Shown piece after piece: positions 41,548-50,898 of a stretch of 64,000 nt of DNA. The stretch is from Alistipes sp. (GTDB lineage: Bacteria; Bacteroidota; Bacteroidia; Bacteroidales; Rikenellaceae). Location: NCBI GenBank assembly GCA_017465575.1, contig JAFTVX010000011.1, forward strand, positions 57,639-121,638, in the 5' to 3' direction. Below the pieces are notes generated by a model, which did no database searches, had not been told where the DNA came from, and saw only the letters and a list, made by a program, of their open reading frames with translations. Each line of letters starts with the position of its first letter. Within the stretch, counting starts at the first letter, position 1. The translations under genes and the position numbers were made by a program.

Positions 41548-42198
41548 ATGAAAAAGTATTTTGCAGAATTTTTGGGTACTTTGGTACTCGTGCTTATTGG
41601 TTGCGGTACTGCCGTATTCTCTGGCGTTGACCTCGTGGCAACATCGCTTGCCTTCGGTCTCTCGGTTGTGGCTATGGCATATACTATCGGTGGCTTCTCG
41701 GGTTGCCACATCAACCCCGCCATCACCCTTGCCGCTTGGGTTTCGAAGCGCATCTCGTCGCTCGATGCCTTGATGTATATGGTATTCCAGGTTGCTGGTG
41801 CTATTGCGGGTGCTGCTATCCTTTACTACCTCGCTCCCGAGAGTGGTCTTGGCGCTAACGGCTTGCAGGAGGGTATCTCTGTTGAGCAGGGTCTTATCGC
41901 CGAGGGTGTCTTCACCTTTATCTTTGTGTTGGTTGTGCTTGCCACTACCGATGCGGAGCGTGGCGCAGGCGAGCGTGCCGGCTTCTTTATCGGTCTTACA
42001 CTCGTACTGGTACACTTGGTATGTATCGGCATCACCGGCACATCTGTTAACCCCGCCCGCTCTATCGGTCCTGCACTCCTCGCTGGTGGTGCTGCCCTTG
42101 AGCAGTTGTGGATCTTCGTCGTGGCTCCCTTCGTAGGTGCTTTGCTTTCGGCATTGGTTTGGAAGTGCTTCACCTCGTGCTGCTGTAAGAAGAAGTAG
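41548..42198 (+). CDS. aqpZ: Aquaporin (MIP family)
   Basis: A 216-residue channel with six helices and both NPA loops: GCHINPAITLAAW (about 52-64) and TGTSVNPARSIGPAL (about 166-180). The arginine after the second NPA and the neighbouring residues fit a water-selective AqpZ rather than a glycerol facilitator. The C-terminus carries a Cys-rich end (CFTSCCCKKK), unusual for AqpZ. It lies 23 bases after nfnB and may share its transcript. Confidence 0.93.
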   Translation: MKKYFAEFLGTLVLVLIGCGTAVFSGVDLVATSLAFGLSVVAMAYTIGGFSGCHINPAITLAAWVSKRISSLDALMYMVFQVAGAIAGAAILYYLAPESGLGANGLQEGISVEQGLIAEGVFTFIFVLVVLATTDAERGAGERAGFFIGLTLVLVHLVCIGITGTSVNPARSIGPALLAGGAALEQLWIFVVAPFVGALLSALVWKCFTSCCCKKK

Positions 42199-42224
42199 AG
42201 GCAAATAGGTTGCTTACTGAAAGG

Positions 42225-42257
42225 TTAGGTCTCCCGCTTGGGAGGCCTAATTTTTTT
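42225..42257 (+). terminator. Terminator after aqpZ
   Basis: TTAGG-CTCCC / GGGAG-CCTAA hairpin with a seven-T run. Confidence 0.85.
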
Positions 42258-42396
42258 GCGCGTATGTTTTTGGGTTACGATGGGTTAAAATGAGTTAAAA
42301 TTGGTTAAAATGATTTTTAATAGGAAATATTATAGCGTAATAGCCTATCAATCAACACATTATATCGGTTTTCCACTTTTGCTATTTTTGACGCTC
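42258..42396. other. Spacer with GTTAAAATGAG repeats
   Basis: At 42273-42312 there are four GGTTAAAATG-type ten-base units, the same family as at 2036-2080, 2266-2310, 36148-36245 and 37090-37190. Nothing coding is visible. Confidence 0.5.
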
Positions 42397-42472
42397 GTAA
42401 CTTACTGATTATCAGCACTTGGAAATTATCGTTCAGAAAAGTTTTTCAGCCCACTGATAATCAACAAGTTAC
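42397..42472. repeat. Imperfect inverted repeat
   Basis: GTAACTTACTGATTATCAG (42397-42415) pairs with CTGATAATCAACAAGTTAC (42454-42472) around a 38-base loop. A second small hairpin GGCTTG/CAAGCC follows near 42477-42499. It lies between a terminator and a promoter, so it could be a regulatory site or a recombination remnant. Confidence 0.5.
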
Positions 42473-42505
42473 AAGGCTTGTCTGGAAAAGTTCAAGCCCA
42501 AAATT

Positions 42506-42538
42506 TTTGGTTTGCACCACCATTCGATAGTAATTTTG
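42506..42538 (+). promoter_or_regulatory. Promoter of the small lipoprotein gene
   Basis: TTTG, a 21-base gap, then TAATTTTG, 52 bases before the ATG. Confidence 0.55.
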
Positions 42539-42590
42539 CATCAGCAAACAAGCAAAACTAACAACTAACAACTATTAAATATTAGGTATT

Positions 42591-43031
42591 ATGAAAACGA
42601 TTAAGAAGATTTTGATGGCTGCCATTGTGGCAATGGGTTTGACAAGTTGCGAGGAGACAATCTTTCCTCATGAGATTAAGGATGAGCCGAAGATTGAGTT
42701 TGCCGAGAAGAGCATCACCGTTGATGCTGCGGGCAACGAGGAGCTAATCGTTATGCTCAACTCAACGGGCGTTGATGATGCGACAATTCGCCTTATCGAC
42801 AACTACGAGGTAGACGAGAATGGCGACCGTATCGCCTTGGAGCCTTGGGCAGAGATTGTCAAGGTAATCGATAACTACGAGGAGGGTGCAACACGAGCAT
42901 TGGCCCGTTGGGACTCTGCTATCGTCGTAAGAGTGAAGCCCAACGATAGTGGCAAGGAGCGCAAGGCGGTAATCTCTGCGCGAAGCTTTATGATAAGCGC
43001 CACTATCGACCTTACGCAGAGTGCAGAGTAA
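42591..43031 (+). CDS. Small BACON-like lipoprotein
   Basis: A 146-residue lipoprotein with lipobox LTSC (Cys20). The remainder is a single beta-sandwich with BACON-like order: FAEKSITVDAAGNEELIVML, WAEIVKV, VRVKPNDSGKERKAVISA and a final strand IDLTQS. It has its own promoter. Specific function unknown; BACON domains are often mucin- or glycan-associated. Confidence 0.7.
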   Translation: MKTIKKILMAAIVAMGLTSCEETIFPHEIKDEPKIEFAEKSITVDAAGNEELIVMLNSTGVDDATIRLIDNYEVDENGDRIALEPWAEIVKVIDNYEEGATRALARWDSAIVVRVKPNDSGKERKAVISARSFMISATIDLTQSAE

Positions 43032-43047
43032 GGCGCGCGCAAAATAG

Positions 43048-43200
43048 GGAGTTTAGGGAGAGCGCAGTCAATAGTGAATTTAGGGAGATTAGGGAATTTA
43101 GGGAAATTAGTGAAGAGCGCTATCGACATTTATCCCTAACCTCCCTACACTCATTAAACTCATTAAATTCATTAAAAAAACAGTTTCCAGTCAGCACTAC
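43048..43200. repeat. Low-complexity TTTAGGGA tract
   Basis: Degenerate TTTAGGGAGATTAGGGAA words turn into their complements CCTCCCTACACTCATTAAAC, then CAGTCAGCACTACCC, the conserved outer flank of the palindromic elements. Confidence 0.6.
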
Positions 43201-43202
43201 CC

Positions 43203-43330
43203 AATTTCTTGTCAAAAGGGGCATAATTTGGCGCCGATAAAGAAATTGCCCTGGATGGGACATACTCGAGGTATTTCCCATTCAGGGCAATGATTGAGGC
43301 GTCGAAGGATGCCCCTTTTCACAAGAAATT
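43203..43330. repeat. Palindromic 3'-end element, member 5
   Basis: Near copy of member 1 with ends AATTTCTTGT/ACAAGAAATT, the outer stem CAAAAGGGG/CCCCTTTTC and the ATTGCCCTG/CAGGGCAAT core. Its right end runs into the tamL stop codon. Confidence 0.85.
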
Positions 43331-45713
43331 AGAAGGGGTAGCCGACACCGAAATTTAACGCCATATTCTTCCACTTGAGATTATGAATCCATCGCTCGCC
43401 CGCAGGCATACCTGGATTATGGAGCTGGAGACCTAAGTCAAGGCGGAGGACAACAAAGGTGGCATCTATGCGGAGGCCAAGGCCAGTGTTGAAGCCAAGC
43501 TGTTTGTAGAAGTTGTTGAAGTGGAAGACCTCCTCGGGGTTGCTATCCTCGGTATCGCGGAGGTACCATACATTACCTGCATCGAGGAATACAGCACCCT
43601 GGAATATCCACCACACGGGGAAGCGGAACTCGAGGTTTGCCTCAAGGCGCACATCGCCCACCTGTGCAGGATAGCGTGTATCGGTAGTCTGTGGGTGGTT
43701 ACCGGGGCCAAGTGTTCGTGGCACCCAACCACGCATCGAGTTAGCACCACCGCAGTAGAACATACGGTCAAAGGGTATTGAGCGACCATGAGAGTTGCCG
43801 TATGTTACGCCCACACCACCGAAGATACGACCTGCAAGTGCCATCTTGTGTCCAAGGTCGATATTGTGGCTTGCGCTAAGGTCGGCACGCACATACTGCG
43901 AGTAGCGGATGCCAAGGATTTCGTAGTAGTCCTTGCCCTCTGCCTTATGCGAGAAGAGGCTCTCGATGCCTTGCAGGAGGTTACCCGCCGTCTCGAGGTT
44001 GAAGCGCACGACTGTAACATCACGGCTCATACCCGTGCGCTGGTTGTTGAACGAATAGGATGCCGAGAGACCCGCATTTAGCTGCGACTCGAACGAGGTA
44101 CGCAGGTAGCGGTTGCCGATATCCTCCAAGAACTTCTGGTCTACGCTCTTGACATCAATCCAGTTGATGTCGATAGGTCGCAGCACAAATGACGACGACT
44201 CGCCGTGCTTCCAGCTATATGCCCAACGGGCACTCGACAGATTACGGCGGTAGTAGGGTCGGTTTTGGTAGTCGAACGATAGCTCGAGGCGTGTTCGGGG
44301 TTGCGATATACGGCTATCGGGAGCGGGCTGGAAGGGGGCAAGGAAGCGTGGGAACTGCAAGCCTGCCGTGAGACCTATCTCCTGCGCATTACGCTTTGCC
44401 ACATCGCGAGCGTACATATACTCGTAACCCACTCGCAGAGCAACATCGAAGGCCTCAGCGCCACGGAAGACATTGCTATTTGAGTAGCCGAGCGTAACAC
44501 CCAAGCCGTAGAATGTCGAGGTCGTAGATGCCTCCAACTCCACCTTCATACTCTGTTTGAGTGCCGGCGTGCAGTAGATATCGCACTCCAAGTAGCGCTC
44601 GCGCGTGTCGAGCAACTCACCTTCGTTGCCCGTACCTACATAGGTTACGAAGTTATCCTCGTCGGCCAAGCGTGCAAACGAAATCTTGGCGTTGCGGAAG
44701 AAGCCCAACGACATAAGCTCGTTGTAGGTGTGCTTAATCTGCTCGGCGTTGTAGATGTAGTTGGGATAGATGGGCACCACACGGCGAAGCACAGCATCAC
44801 GCAGACGAGGTGTGCTGTTTACATCGCGTATGATGTTAAGGCCGTAGTAGCTTGTGGTATCTATCACCGCACCCGACTTAAAGCCATGCGTTGAGCGCAA
44901 CATCGGGTCGTAGGTGGGGAAGATGTTGATATTGCGAATACGGTAGACCGAGTTATCCTCCCACTGAGGCACACCACGCTCGTTATAACCCTGCAAGGTG
45001 GGGCGCACAATCATCTTTACATCAGCGACATAGTTGCCACCGAGGGTATCTACCTCGTAGGAGATGTTGTTTACTGTGAAGTCGAAGTATCCGCGGTTGT
45101 TGAGTGCCGAGGCGATGCGCTCACGCTCCTCGTCGAGGCGCGCAATATCGAGGATATCGCCCGAACGCACAAGGCTCTTGGCTGTGTCGGCAAGAATTAT
45201 CGGGCGTAACGAGCTGTCGCGCAGGTCGTAATCGAGGCGCTCGATGCGCAGAGGCTCGCCCTGATGAATGGCGTAGGTAACCTCGGCACGGCGCTTACGG
45301 CGTGTGGTGTCGATGGTACAGTCTACCGAGGATGAGAAGTATCCGCGTGTGTGGAGGTATGTTTCAAGGTTTTGCACCGACTTTTCGGTCAGCGTGCGGT
45401 CGAGCAGCACAGGCTCCTCGCCAATCTTGCGTTTGAAGTTGTTCCACCAGTTGGTCTTCTCGGGGTTGGCCTTTTCGTAGACCCACACATAGAAGTCCAT
45501 ACCGAGGATGCGCTTATTGGGCGACTGGCGAACATAGGTGTCGATATTATCTCTGTCGACCGTGATACGCTCGCTACGGGGCGTTAATTTGTCGTCTTCG
45601 ATTTTTACCTTTGAGAGCAGGTAGCTACCCTCGGGCAGTGAGCGCGTAACATTGCAGGCCACGCAAAACAGCGCAACCACAAGCAACAAATATCTCGCTA
45701 CCCTACTTCGCAT
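43329..45713 (-). CDS. tamL: TamL-type BamA/TamA family outer-membrane lipoprotein
   Basis: A 794-residue outer-membrane assembly protein of the Omp85 group. Unlike TamA it starts with a lipoprotein signal (lipobox CVACN, Cys20), the feature that defines TamL in Bacteroidetes. Residues about 30-330 hold POTRA-like repeats, and the C-terminal part is a 16-strand barrel with the NSMRGWVPRTLGPGN lid-loop signature and a terminal Phe. It probably works with a TamB-like protein encoded elsewhere. The ATG directly follows the dapF stop (TAG then ATG), so the two are coupled. Confidence 0.88.
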   Translation of the reverse strand: MRSRVARYLLLVVALFCVACNVTRSLPEGSYLLSKVKIEDDKLTPRSERITVDRDNIDTYVRQSPNKRILGMDFYVWVYEKANPEKTNWWNNFKRKIGEEPVLLDRTLTEKSVQNLETYLHTRGYFSSSVDCTIDTTRRKRRAEVTYAIHQGEPLRIERLDYDLRDSSLRPIILADTAKSLVRSGDILDIARLDEERERIASALNNRGYFDFTVNNISYEVDTLGGNYVADVKMIVRPTLQGYNERGVPQWEDNSVYRIRNINIFPTYDPMLRSTHGFKSGAVIDTTSYYGLNIIRDVNSTPRLRDAVLRRVVPIYPNYIYNAEQIKHTYNELMSLGFFRNAKISFARLADEDNFVTYVGTGNEGELLDTRERYLECDIYCTPALKQSMKVELEASTTSTFYGLGVTLGYSNSNVFRGAEAFDVALRVGYEYMYARDVAKRNAQEIGLTAGLQFPRFLAPFQPAPDSRISQPRTRLELSFDYQNRPYYRRNLSSARWAYSWKHGESSSFVLRPIDINWIDVKSVDQKFLEDIGNRYLRTSFESQLNAGLSASYSFNNQRTGMSRDVTVVRFNLETAGNLLQGIESLFSHKAEGKDYYEILGIRYSQYVRADLSASHNIDLGHKMALAGRIFGGVGVTYGNSHGRSIPFDRMFYCGGANSMRGWVPRTLGPGNHPQTTDTRYPAQVGDVRLEANLEFRFPVWWIFQGAVFLDAGNVWYLRDTEDSNPEEVFHFNNFYKQLGFNTGLGLRIDATFVVLRLDLGLQLHNPGMPAGERWIHNLKWKNMALNFGVGYPF

Positions 45714-46658
45714 CTACTCCTCTGCTATCTTTTGGCGGAAGGCCTGCCAACGCTCCTCCTCGCCCGTAATATTCAACTTCTCAAACTTTAGCTCTCCACC
45801 CTCAAACGAGGCACGACCCCACCACTCAAAGGTGGCGTTGCCCTCGAGGCGTGTTGTGATGTCGTCGCTAATCGTCGTGCGACAAACGACCTTGCCACCA
45901 CGATTCTTGACCTCGATGCGCTTGCCCGCCTCAACGATGCCGAGCAATGCCGCTGCTGTTGCCGAGGCCGTCATCGCCGTACCGCACGACAAGGTGATGC
46001 CAGCGCCACGCTCGTATGTTGCAACAAATATCTCACGCTCCGAACGACGCTCATAGAGTGAGATATTTACGCCATTGGGAAAGAGGTCTCGGCGCTCTTT
46101 GACCGCTTCACCCAACGCCTCCAACTTTTTGAGGTCTACACTCTCGACACACGCCACGATATGGGGGTTGCCAAGGCTCAGGGCCGAGAACTTTAACTCC
46201 TCGTCGAACGACTCTATAACCTTGCCAAGCCAGCGCTCGTCGGAGCCAAAAAATGCAAAATCGGCACTCGATGTCGAGATTGGGATATCGACAGCATAGG
46301 TGGCGATGCCCTCGGCGATATCCTCGGCACGCTCCACTGGGTAGTCCTTGCCTCCCGAGCGCAAGATGCCATCGACGATATAGCCTCGCTCATCTGCCAA
46401 GCGAGCCACGCAGCGCATACCATTGCCACACATCTCGGCCTGCGTGCCATCGGGGTTGAACATATCCATAGCGTAGTACCCATCCGCGTGGCGCACAACA
46501 TACAACACGCCATCGCTGCCGATACCCGACACTCTCGCCGACACCTTACGGGCAAAAGCACTACAATCGACACCCGCAAAGCTCGCTTCGCGTGTGGTAT
46601 CTATCATCACAAAGTCGTTACCCGACCCGTGACACTTTATAATCTCGAAATCTGCCAT
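45714..46658 (-). CDS. dapF: Diaminopimelate epimerase
   Basis: Converts L,L- to meso-diaminopimelate for lysine and peptidoglycan. The two catalytic cysteines are in MCGNGMRC (Cys77) and LSCGTAMT (Cys225). The 314 residues include some insertions compared with the E. coli enzyme. I chose the ATG at 46658 (MADFEIIKCHGSGNDF); the longer frame to 46706 passes over the promoter. It is cotranscribed with tamL. Confidence 0.95.
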   Translation of the reverse strand: MADFEIIKCHGSGNDFVMIDTTREASFAGVDCSAFARKVSARVSGIGSDGVLYVVRHADGYYAMDMFNPDGTQAEMCGNGMRCVARLADERGYIVDGILRSGGKDYPVERAEDIAEGIATYAVDIPISTSSADFAFFGSDERWLGKVIESFDEELKFSALSLGNPHIVACVESVDLKKLEALGEAVKERRDLFPNGVNISLYERRSEREIFVATYERGAGITLSCGTAMTASATAAALLGIVEAGKRIEVKNRGGKVVCRTTISDDITTRLEGNATFEWWGRASFEGGELKFEKLNITGEEERWQAFRQKIAEE

Positions 46659-46672
46659 AACAATATATCGTT

Positions 46673-46680
46673 CAAAGTTA
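46673..46680 (-). promoter_or_regulatory. -7 element of dapF-tamL
   Basis: Minus-strand TAACTTTG, 15 bases before the dapF ATG. A -33 box is not clear. Confidence 0.45.
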
Positions 46681-46789
46681 CAAAAAATTTTGATGCGTAG
46701 CATCATCTACCCGAATTTTTATCGCTACGCTTGCTTATATCTCATATTTTTCGTAATTTCGTAAGAGAAAACTAAACATAAGAAAAACT

Positions 46790-47590
46790 ATGGTCGAGAA
46801 GTTTATAATGGCGGGTGATACCCCGATGCATATTGCCGATACGGAGAAGGGCGAAAAGTGTGTGGTGCTGTTGCACGGCTACTTGGAGTCGATGGTGGTA
46901 TGGGACGACTTTGTGCCCCTGCTCAAGGACAGGGTGCGTGTCGTAACGCTCGACCTCCCGGGTCACGGCATTTCGGTGGTTAAGGAGGAGCCTCACACAA
47001 TGGAGTATCTTGCTGATTGTGTGGCCGATGCAATGGAGGCATTGGGCATCAAGCGCTACTCGGTAGTTGGCCACTCGATGGGCGGCTATGTATCGTTGGC
47101 AATGTGCGAGAAGTATGCCGACAGACTCGACTCGGTTACTCTGCTACACTCCTCAACAGCTGCCGACACGGAGGAGAAGTGCGACAGGCGTCGTCGCGAG
47201 ATTGAACTTATAAAGGCGGGCAAGAAGAGCACCATGGCGCGCCTTGTGCCACACGCAGGCTTTGCACCGCACAACACCGCACGCCTCAAAGATATTATCG
47301 CAGACCTCGAAGAGCTGGTGATGATTACCGAGGATGAGGGCGTTATCGCAATTCTTGGCGGTATGATTTTGCGCAAAGACCGCGACGAGATGTTCCGCAA
47401 CACTACGGTACCTCATATGTTTATCTTTGGTCGCCACGACTACTACATATCGAACGAGGCAGCCGAGGGTATGGCATCACGCCACCCCGAGGCACGCATC
47501 GTATGGCTCGATAATTCGGGACATATGGGCTTTGTCGAGGAGCCCGAATGCTGCGCCGAGGCGATACTTGAGTTAGTTGAGAGTTGTTAG
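46790..47590 (+). CDS. Alpha/beta hydrolase
   Basis: A 266-residue hydrolase with an oxyanion HGY segment (29-31), the nucleophile elbow GHSMGG (94-99, Ser96) and the catalytic His in NSGHMGF near 249, with the acid probably the Asp in FGRHDYY. No signal peptide, so cytoplasmic. It resembles esterase or MenH-like members but the substrate cannot be deduced. Single gene, ended by the bidirectional terminator at 47646-47684. Confidence 0.88.
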   Translation: MVEKFIMAGDTPMHIADTEKGEKCVVLLHGYLESMVVWDDFVPLLKDRVRVVTLDLPGHGISVVKEEPHTMEYLADCVADAMEALGIKRYSVVGHSMGGYVSLAMCEKYADRLDSVTLLHSSTAADTEEKCDRRRREIELIKAGKKSTMARLVPHAGFAPHNTARLKDIIADLEELVMITEDEGVIAILGGMILRKDRDEMFRNTTVPHMFIFGRHDYYISNEAAEGMASRHPEARIVWLDNSGHMGFVEEPECCAEAILELVESC

Positions 47591-47645
47591 TTTTTAGTTT
47601 TTAGAAATAATATCGCTAAAAAAACATTGTAACTCATTATCATAA

Positions 47646-47684
47646 CAAAAACATCCCGAAGATTCGCTCTTCGGGATGTTTTTG
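47646..47684. terminator. Bidirectional terminator
   Basis: A perfect 16-bp stem, CAAAAACATCCCGAAG with its complement, around ATTCGCT. A- and T-runs on both sides serve the converging hydrolase and lipoprotein genes. Confidence 0.9.
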
Positions 47685-47703
47685 TTATTGGCGAAGCACC
47701 TAA

Positions 47704-49320
47704 TTAGCGATTGCCACGGCTCTCGCGGTAGGGCTTAACAGGGGCATTAATCTTCTTCTGCGACTTAATATCCATAGCCGACTTTGCCTTGGGCTCAACA
47801 CTCAACACGCTCATAGGCTCGGCAGTTGCGTTCTCACGATACTCGTCGATAGATACACACTGCTCCTTCGAAGGAACGATAAGCTCGCGGTGCAAAACGC
47901 CGTACATCATAGTATAGTCGGTAGCAAAGCCCAACATGGTTGCTGTTGCGCCCCAATCCATATAGTAGTGGGTGCAGAGCTTGTTGAATGTGCCACCTGC
48001 CTCGAGCATTGCATTGATAGTGGCATCGTCGGGATACAACGAAGTATCCGAGAGGTCGCCACCAGCAAGCTGAAGCAACCAGTAGTAAGCGTAGTCGTTG
48101 GGAGTTGCCTCGCACTGAACGACAGCCTTGCCCTTGCCCAACTCGAACTTCACGCTATCCGAAGCGTAGAGCTCATCGCCATCAAAGATGGTGTAGCTGA
48201 GTGCAATATCGGCATCCGAGATATCCATCTCCTTGGTTGTGAAGGTCTCCTTGTACATAGGACCTGCGGCATTACCCTCCTTGTCCATAGCATAGGCGTA
48301 GAGATAGTACGAAGTAGACTTCTCAAGCTCGAACCATGTGTCGTCGATAGTGCCACGAACAATAAGACGAGCTACAGCATCCTCAACTGAGAGGTTGTAC
48401 TCCACAGCAGCAGCCTCGATACCAGCCTTAACCTCTGCCTGCATGGGGACATCACCAGGATAGCTATCAACAGCTGTTACAGCATACCAATAAGCCACCG
48501 ACTCATCCGAAGGAGTGATAGTGAACTCTACATCGGTAGAATAGAGTCTTGTAATAGCAATCTCGAACGAGCACTTCGAGGGGTCGCCAGGCTCCTTAGT
48601 GGTGAACTTCTCGACAGTCCAGTTCTCGCCAGCCTCGCCTGTTGTGGGGTCTACCTCGACAGCATAAGCGTAGTAGGTAGTGCCAGGCTCAAGACCCGTT
48701 ACAGAGTCAGAATCGTTGTTCGTAGAGAGCAGGTTAGGCAAGAATGCCACAAGGTCGATGGTGGGATAAATCTCCTGATAGTAAGCAACGATATCCTCGA
48801 AGAACGAGCCTACATCGCCATCTTTCTCGATGTAATCCTCCTCGGGAATAACATCGAAATAGTAGCTCATTGTATAGTCCTTGGCCTCAACTGAGATAAA
48901 AGCCGAGGTGGTGGCAATCTCCGAAACAGTAACGATAAAAGCCTTGTCAGAGTCCTTCGAGTGCTGGCGCACATTTACCTCGAAGCCAAGCTCGCCATAC
49001 TCAACAACAACCTTTGTCTGGCGCTCCTCGCCATCGTTAGCCGAAACGGTGAATGTGATATTCTCGCCAACGGTAATGTTAGATACCCACTCAGCATCGC
49101 ACTCTGCGGTAAGCTCCGTGCCCTCAACAGTGTTCTCCAAAATGAAGGTAATAACGCCCTCGCCACCCTCAGCAGGGAATGTTACACCAGAATCTGATGT
49201 AAGCTTAAGTATGGTCTCAACCTTTGTGCCGGGTTCGGGATTATCAGGCTCGCAAGCAACCATAGCTACGGCCATAAGTGCCACAACGGGCAAAAATGCA
49301 AATCTAAAAAACTTTTTCAT
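47704..49320 (-). CDS. BACON-domain lipoprotein
   Basis: A 538-residue lipoprotein (lipobox MVAC, Cys23). One BACON domain (about 38-123) precedes repeated fibronectin-like modules (TTYYAYAVEVDPTTG, TSYYLYAYAMDKEG) and a C-terminal part rich in aromatic residues. The ATG at 49320 fits the signal peptide. The BACON segment is nearly identical to the second one of the neighbour at 49335-50744, pointing to duplication or gene conversion. Only 14 bases separate the two genes, so they form an operon. Likely surface-exposed. Confidence 0.8.
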   Translation of the reverse strand: MKKFFRFAFLPVVALMAVAMVACEPDNPEPGTKVETILKLTSDSGVTFPAEGGEGVITFILENTVEGTELTAECDAEWVSNITVGENITFTVSANDGEERQTKVVVEYGELGFEVNVRQHSKDSDKAFIVTVSEIATTSAFISVEAKDYTMSYYFDVIPEEDYIEKDGDVGSFFEDIVAYYQEIYPTIDLVAFLPNLLSTNNDSDSVTGLEPGTTYYAYAVEVDPTTGEAGENWTVEKFTTKEPGDPSKCSFEIAITRLYSTDVEFTITPSDESVAYWYAVTAVDSYPGDVPMQAEVKAGIEAAAVEYNLSVEDAVARLIVRGTIDDTWFELEKSTSYYLYAYAMDKEGNAAGPMYKETFTTKEMDISDADIALSYTIFDGDELYASDSVKFELGKGKAVVQCEATPNDYAYYWLLQLAGGDLSDTSLYPDDATINAMLEAGGTFNKLCTHYYMDWGATATMLGFATDYTMMYGVLHRELIVPSKEQCVSIDEYRENATAEPMSVLSVEPKAKSAMDIKSQKKINAPVKPYRESRGNR

Positions 49321-49334
49321 CGTTATAAGCAATT

Positions 49335-50744
49335 TTAGAATGTGAGGATAGCACGAATGCGGAATTTCGCATACTTATTGTAATTAGCGATAAAACCGGG
49401 ATCAATCATCGCTGAATCGAAGCATACATAGTATGCCCAGCTTGAATCACCGTAAGAGTCGTAGTGCTCGGTAGATGTCCAATACTCGCTGTCACGAACA
49501 TACATCTCGTCAGCCAAACCCTTCTCCTTAAGCATAAGAATAGTATCCTCTACCGATGCATACATATTGTCATCTTTGAAATATACCTTGTCGAAGATAT
49601 ACTTAAGCTGGTACGCAGAGGGCAAGTACCAACCCGATGATGACTCGGGAGAGGCTACCATAAGCTCGTAGCCGTCGCTAGCATACCATGCAGCGGGGAA
49701 GCTCTGCTCGGTGCCATTGAACTCACCTGCGGGGCAGTCATCACGCAACGCTGCCTGCTTGATAGACTGAGTGTTGGTGTAGCCGAGGAAGTCATCAATC
49801 TCCTTCGAACAACCTGCACCATTGTACCAGCCATCATAGAAGCTCCAAGTAACGCCCTCGTTGTCGTTAACGCCATTGGTAGCATCCTTCAAAGCAACAA
49901 CATAGCCCTTAATCTCCGAGAACTTAACGCCAGTCTTATTCTTGTAGTATGTTGCGCTATCATTGTTGCCAGCACCGATGCAGAAGACTATGCCAATAGG
50001 GGTCTTGGTCTCGTCGAGCTCTTTGCTCCAAGTGCCATCGCTGTAATAGATATCGCCTACACGGGGTGCCTCTACGGGCTTTGCCTCCTGCTTTACGCCG
50101 ACCTCGAAGCCAAGCTCGCCGTAAGCTACGACAATCTTTGTATTACGCTCGTCACCAGCGTTAGCAGCAACCTCGAATGTGATATTCTCGCCAACGGTAA
50201 TGTTAGATACCCACTCAGCATCGCACTCTGCGGTAAGCTCAGTGCCCTCAACAGCATTCTCCAAGGTGTAGGTAATTGTACCCTCGCCACCATCGGCGGT
50301 GAATGTGCAGTCTGCCTCAGATGTAAGTGTCAATACGGGAGCAGGAGCCTCAACCTTGGCAGCCTGCTTAACAGCAACCTCTACTGATTTATCAGCATAC
50401 CTAACCGTAATCTTCGTCTCACGTGCCTCACCCTCGTTAGCAGCAACCTCGAAATTGCACTTCTCGAAATCGGTAGCGGTGATAGTAACCCACTCAGCAT
50501 CGCACGAAGCCTCAACAACAAGCTCAGGCACATCCTCCGAGCGAGATACGACGCGCTCAAAAGCGACATAGGTAATTGTACCCTCGCCACCTTCAGCCAA
50601 GAACTCCATCTCTTGCGCAGAGATGAGCGTAATAACCGATTCAGTCTCGACGGTCTGCTGTGGAGTATCAGGCTCACAAGCAACCATCGCTACTGCCAAC
50701 ATCACGGCTACAAAAGCGTGAAAAAAATTTAACATAACTCTCAT
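49335..50744 (-). CDS. Lipoprotein with two BACON domains and a C-terminal FISUMP/DUF1566-like domain
   Basis: A 469-residue lipoprotein (lipobox MVAC, Cys23). Two BACON domains lie at about 35-130 and 135-225. The C-terminal part (about 230-469) begins VGDIYYSDGTW and contains GWYLPSAYQLKYIF and YWTSTEHYD, an order typical of the Fib-succ-major (FISUMP)/DUF1566-type domains in surface proteins of Bacteroidetes. Its own promoter is at 50841-50872. First gene of the pair. Confidence 0.78.
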   Translation of the reverse strand: MRVMLNFFHAFVAVMLAVAMVACEPDTPQQTVETESVITLISAQEMEFLAEGGEGTITYVAFERVVSRSEDVPELVVEASCDAEWVTITATDFEKCNFEVAANEGEARETKITVRYADKSVEVAVKQAAKVEAPAPVLTLTSEADCTFTADGGEGTITYTLENAVEGTELTAECDAEWVSNITVGENITFEVAANAGDERNTKIVVAYGELGFEVGVKQEAKPVEAPRVGDIYYSDGTWSKELDETKTPIGIVFCIGAGNNDSATYYKNKTGVKFSEIKGYVVALKDATNGVNDNEGVTWSFYDGWYNGAGCSKEIDDFLGYTNTQSIKQAALRDDCPAGEFNGTEQSFPAAWYASDGYELMVASPESSSGWYLPSAYQLKYIFDKVYFKDDNMYASVEDTILMLKEKGLADEMYVRDSEYWTSTEHYDSYGDSSWAYYVCFDSAMIDPGFIANYNKYAKFRIRAILTF

Positions 50745-50840
50745 TGGTTTATTATTTTAGGATTAATATTTGCCACCGTTTTTAATTAAATCGACATTAA
50801 GCAACCCACTATAACACAATAAGTGAGCTTAAACCAAACA

Positions 50841-50872
50841 CAAAAATAGTTATTATATCGAAATGAAACAAA
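50841..50872 (-). promoter_or_regulatory. Promoter of the BACON lipoprotein pair
   Basis: Minus-strand TTTG, a 20-base gap, then TATTTTTG. The leader would be about 90 bases. Confidence 0.55.
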
Positions 50873-50898
50873 TATTTACTAAAAAATAGTAATGGGAA

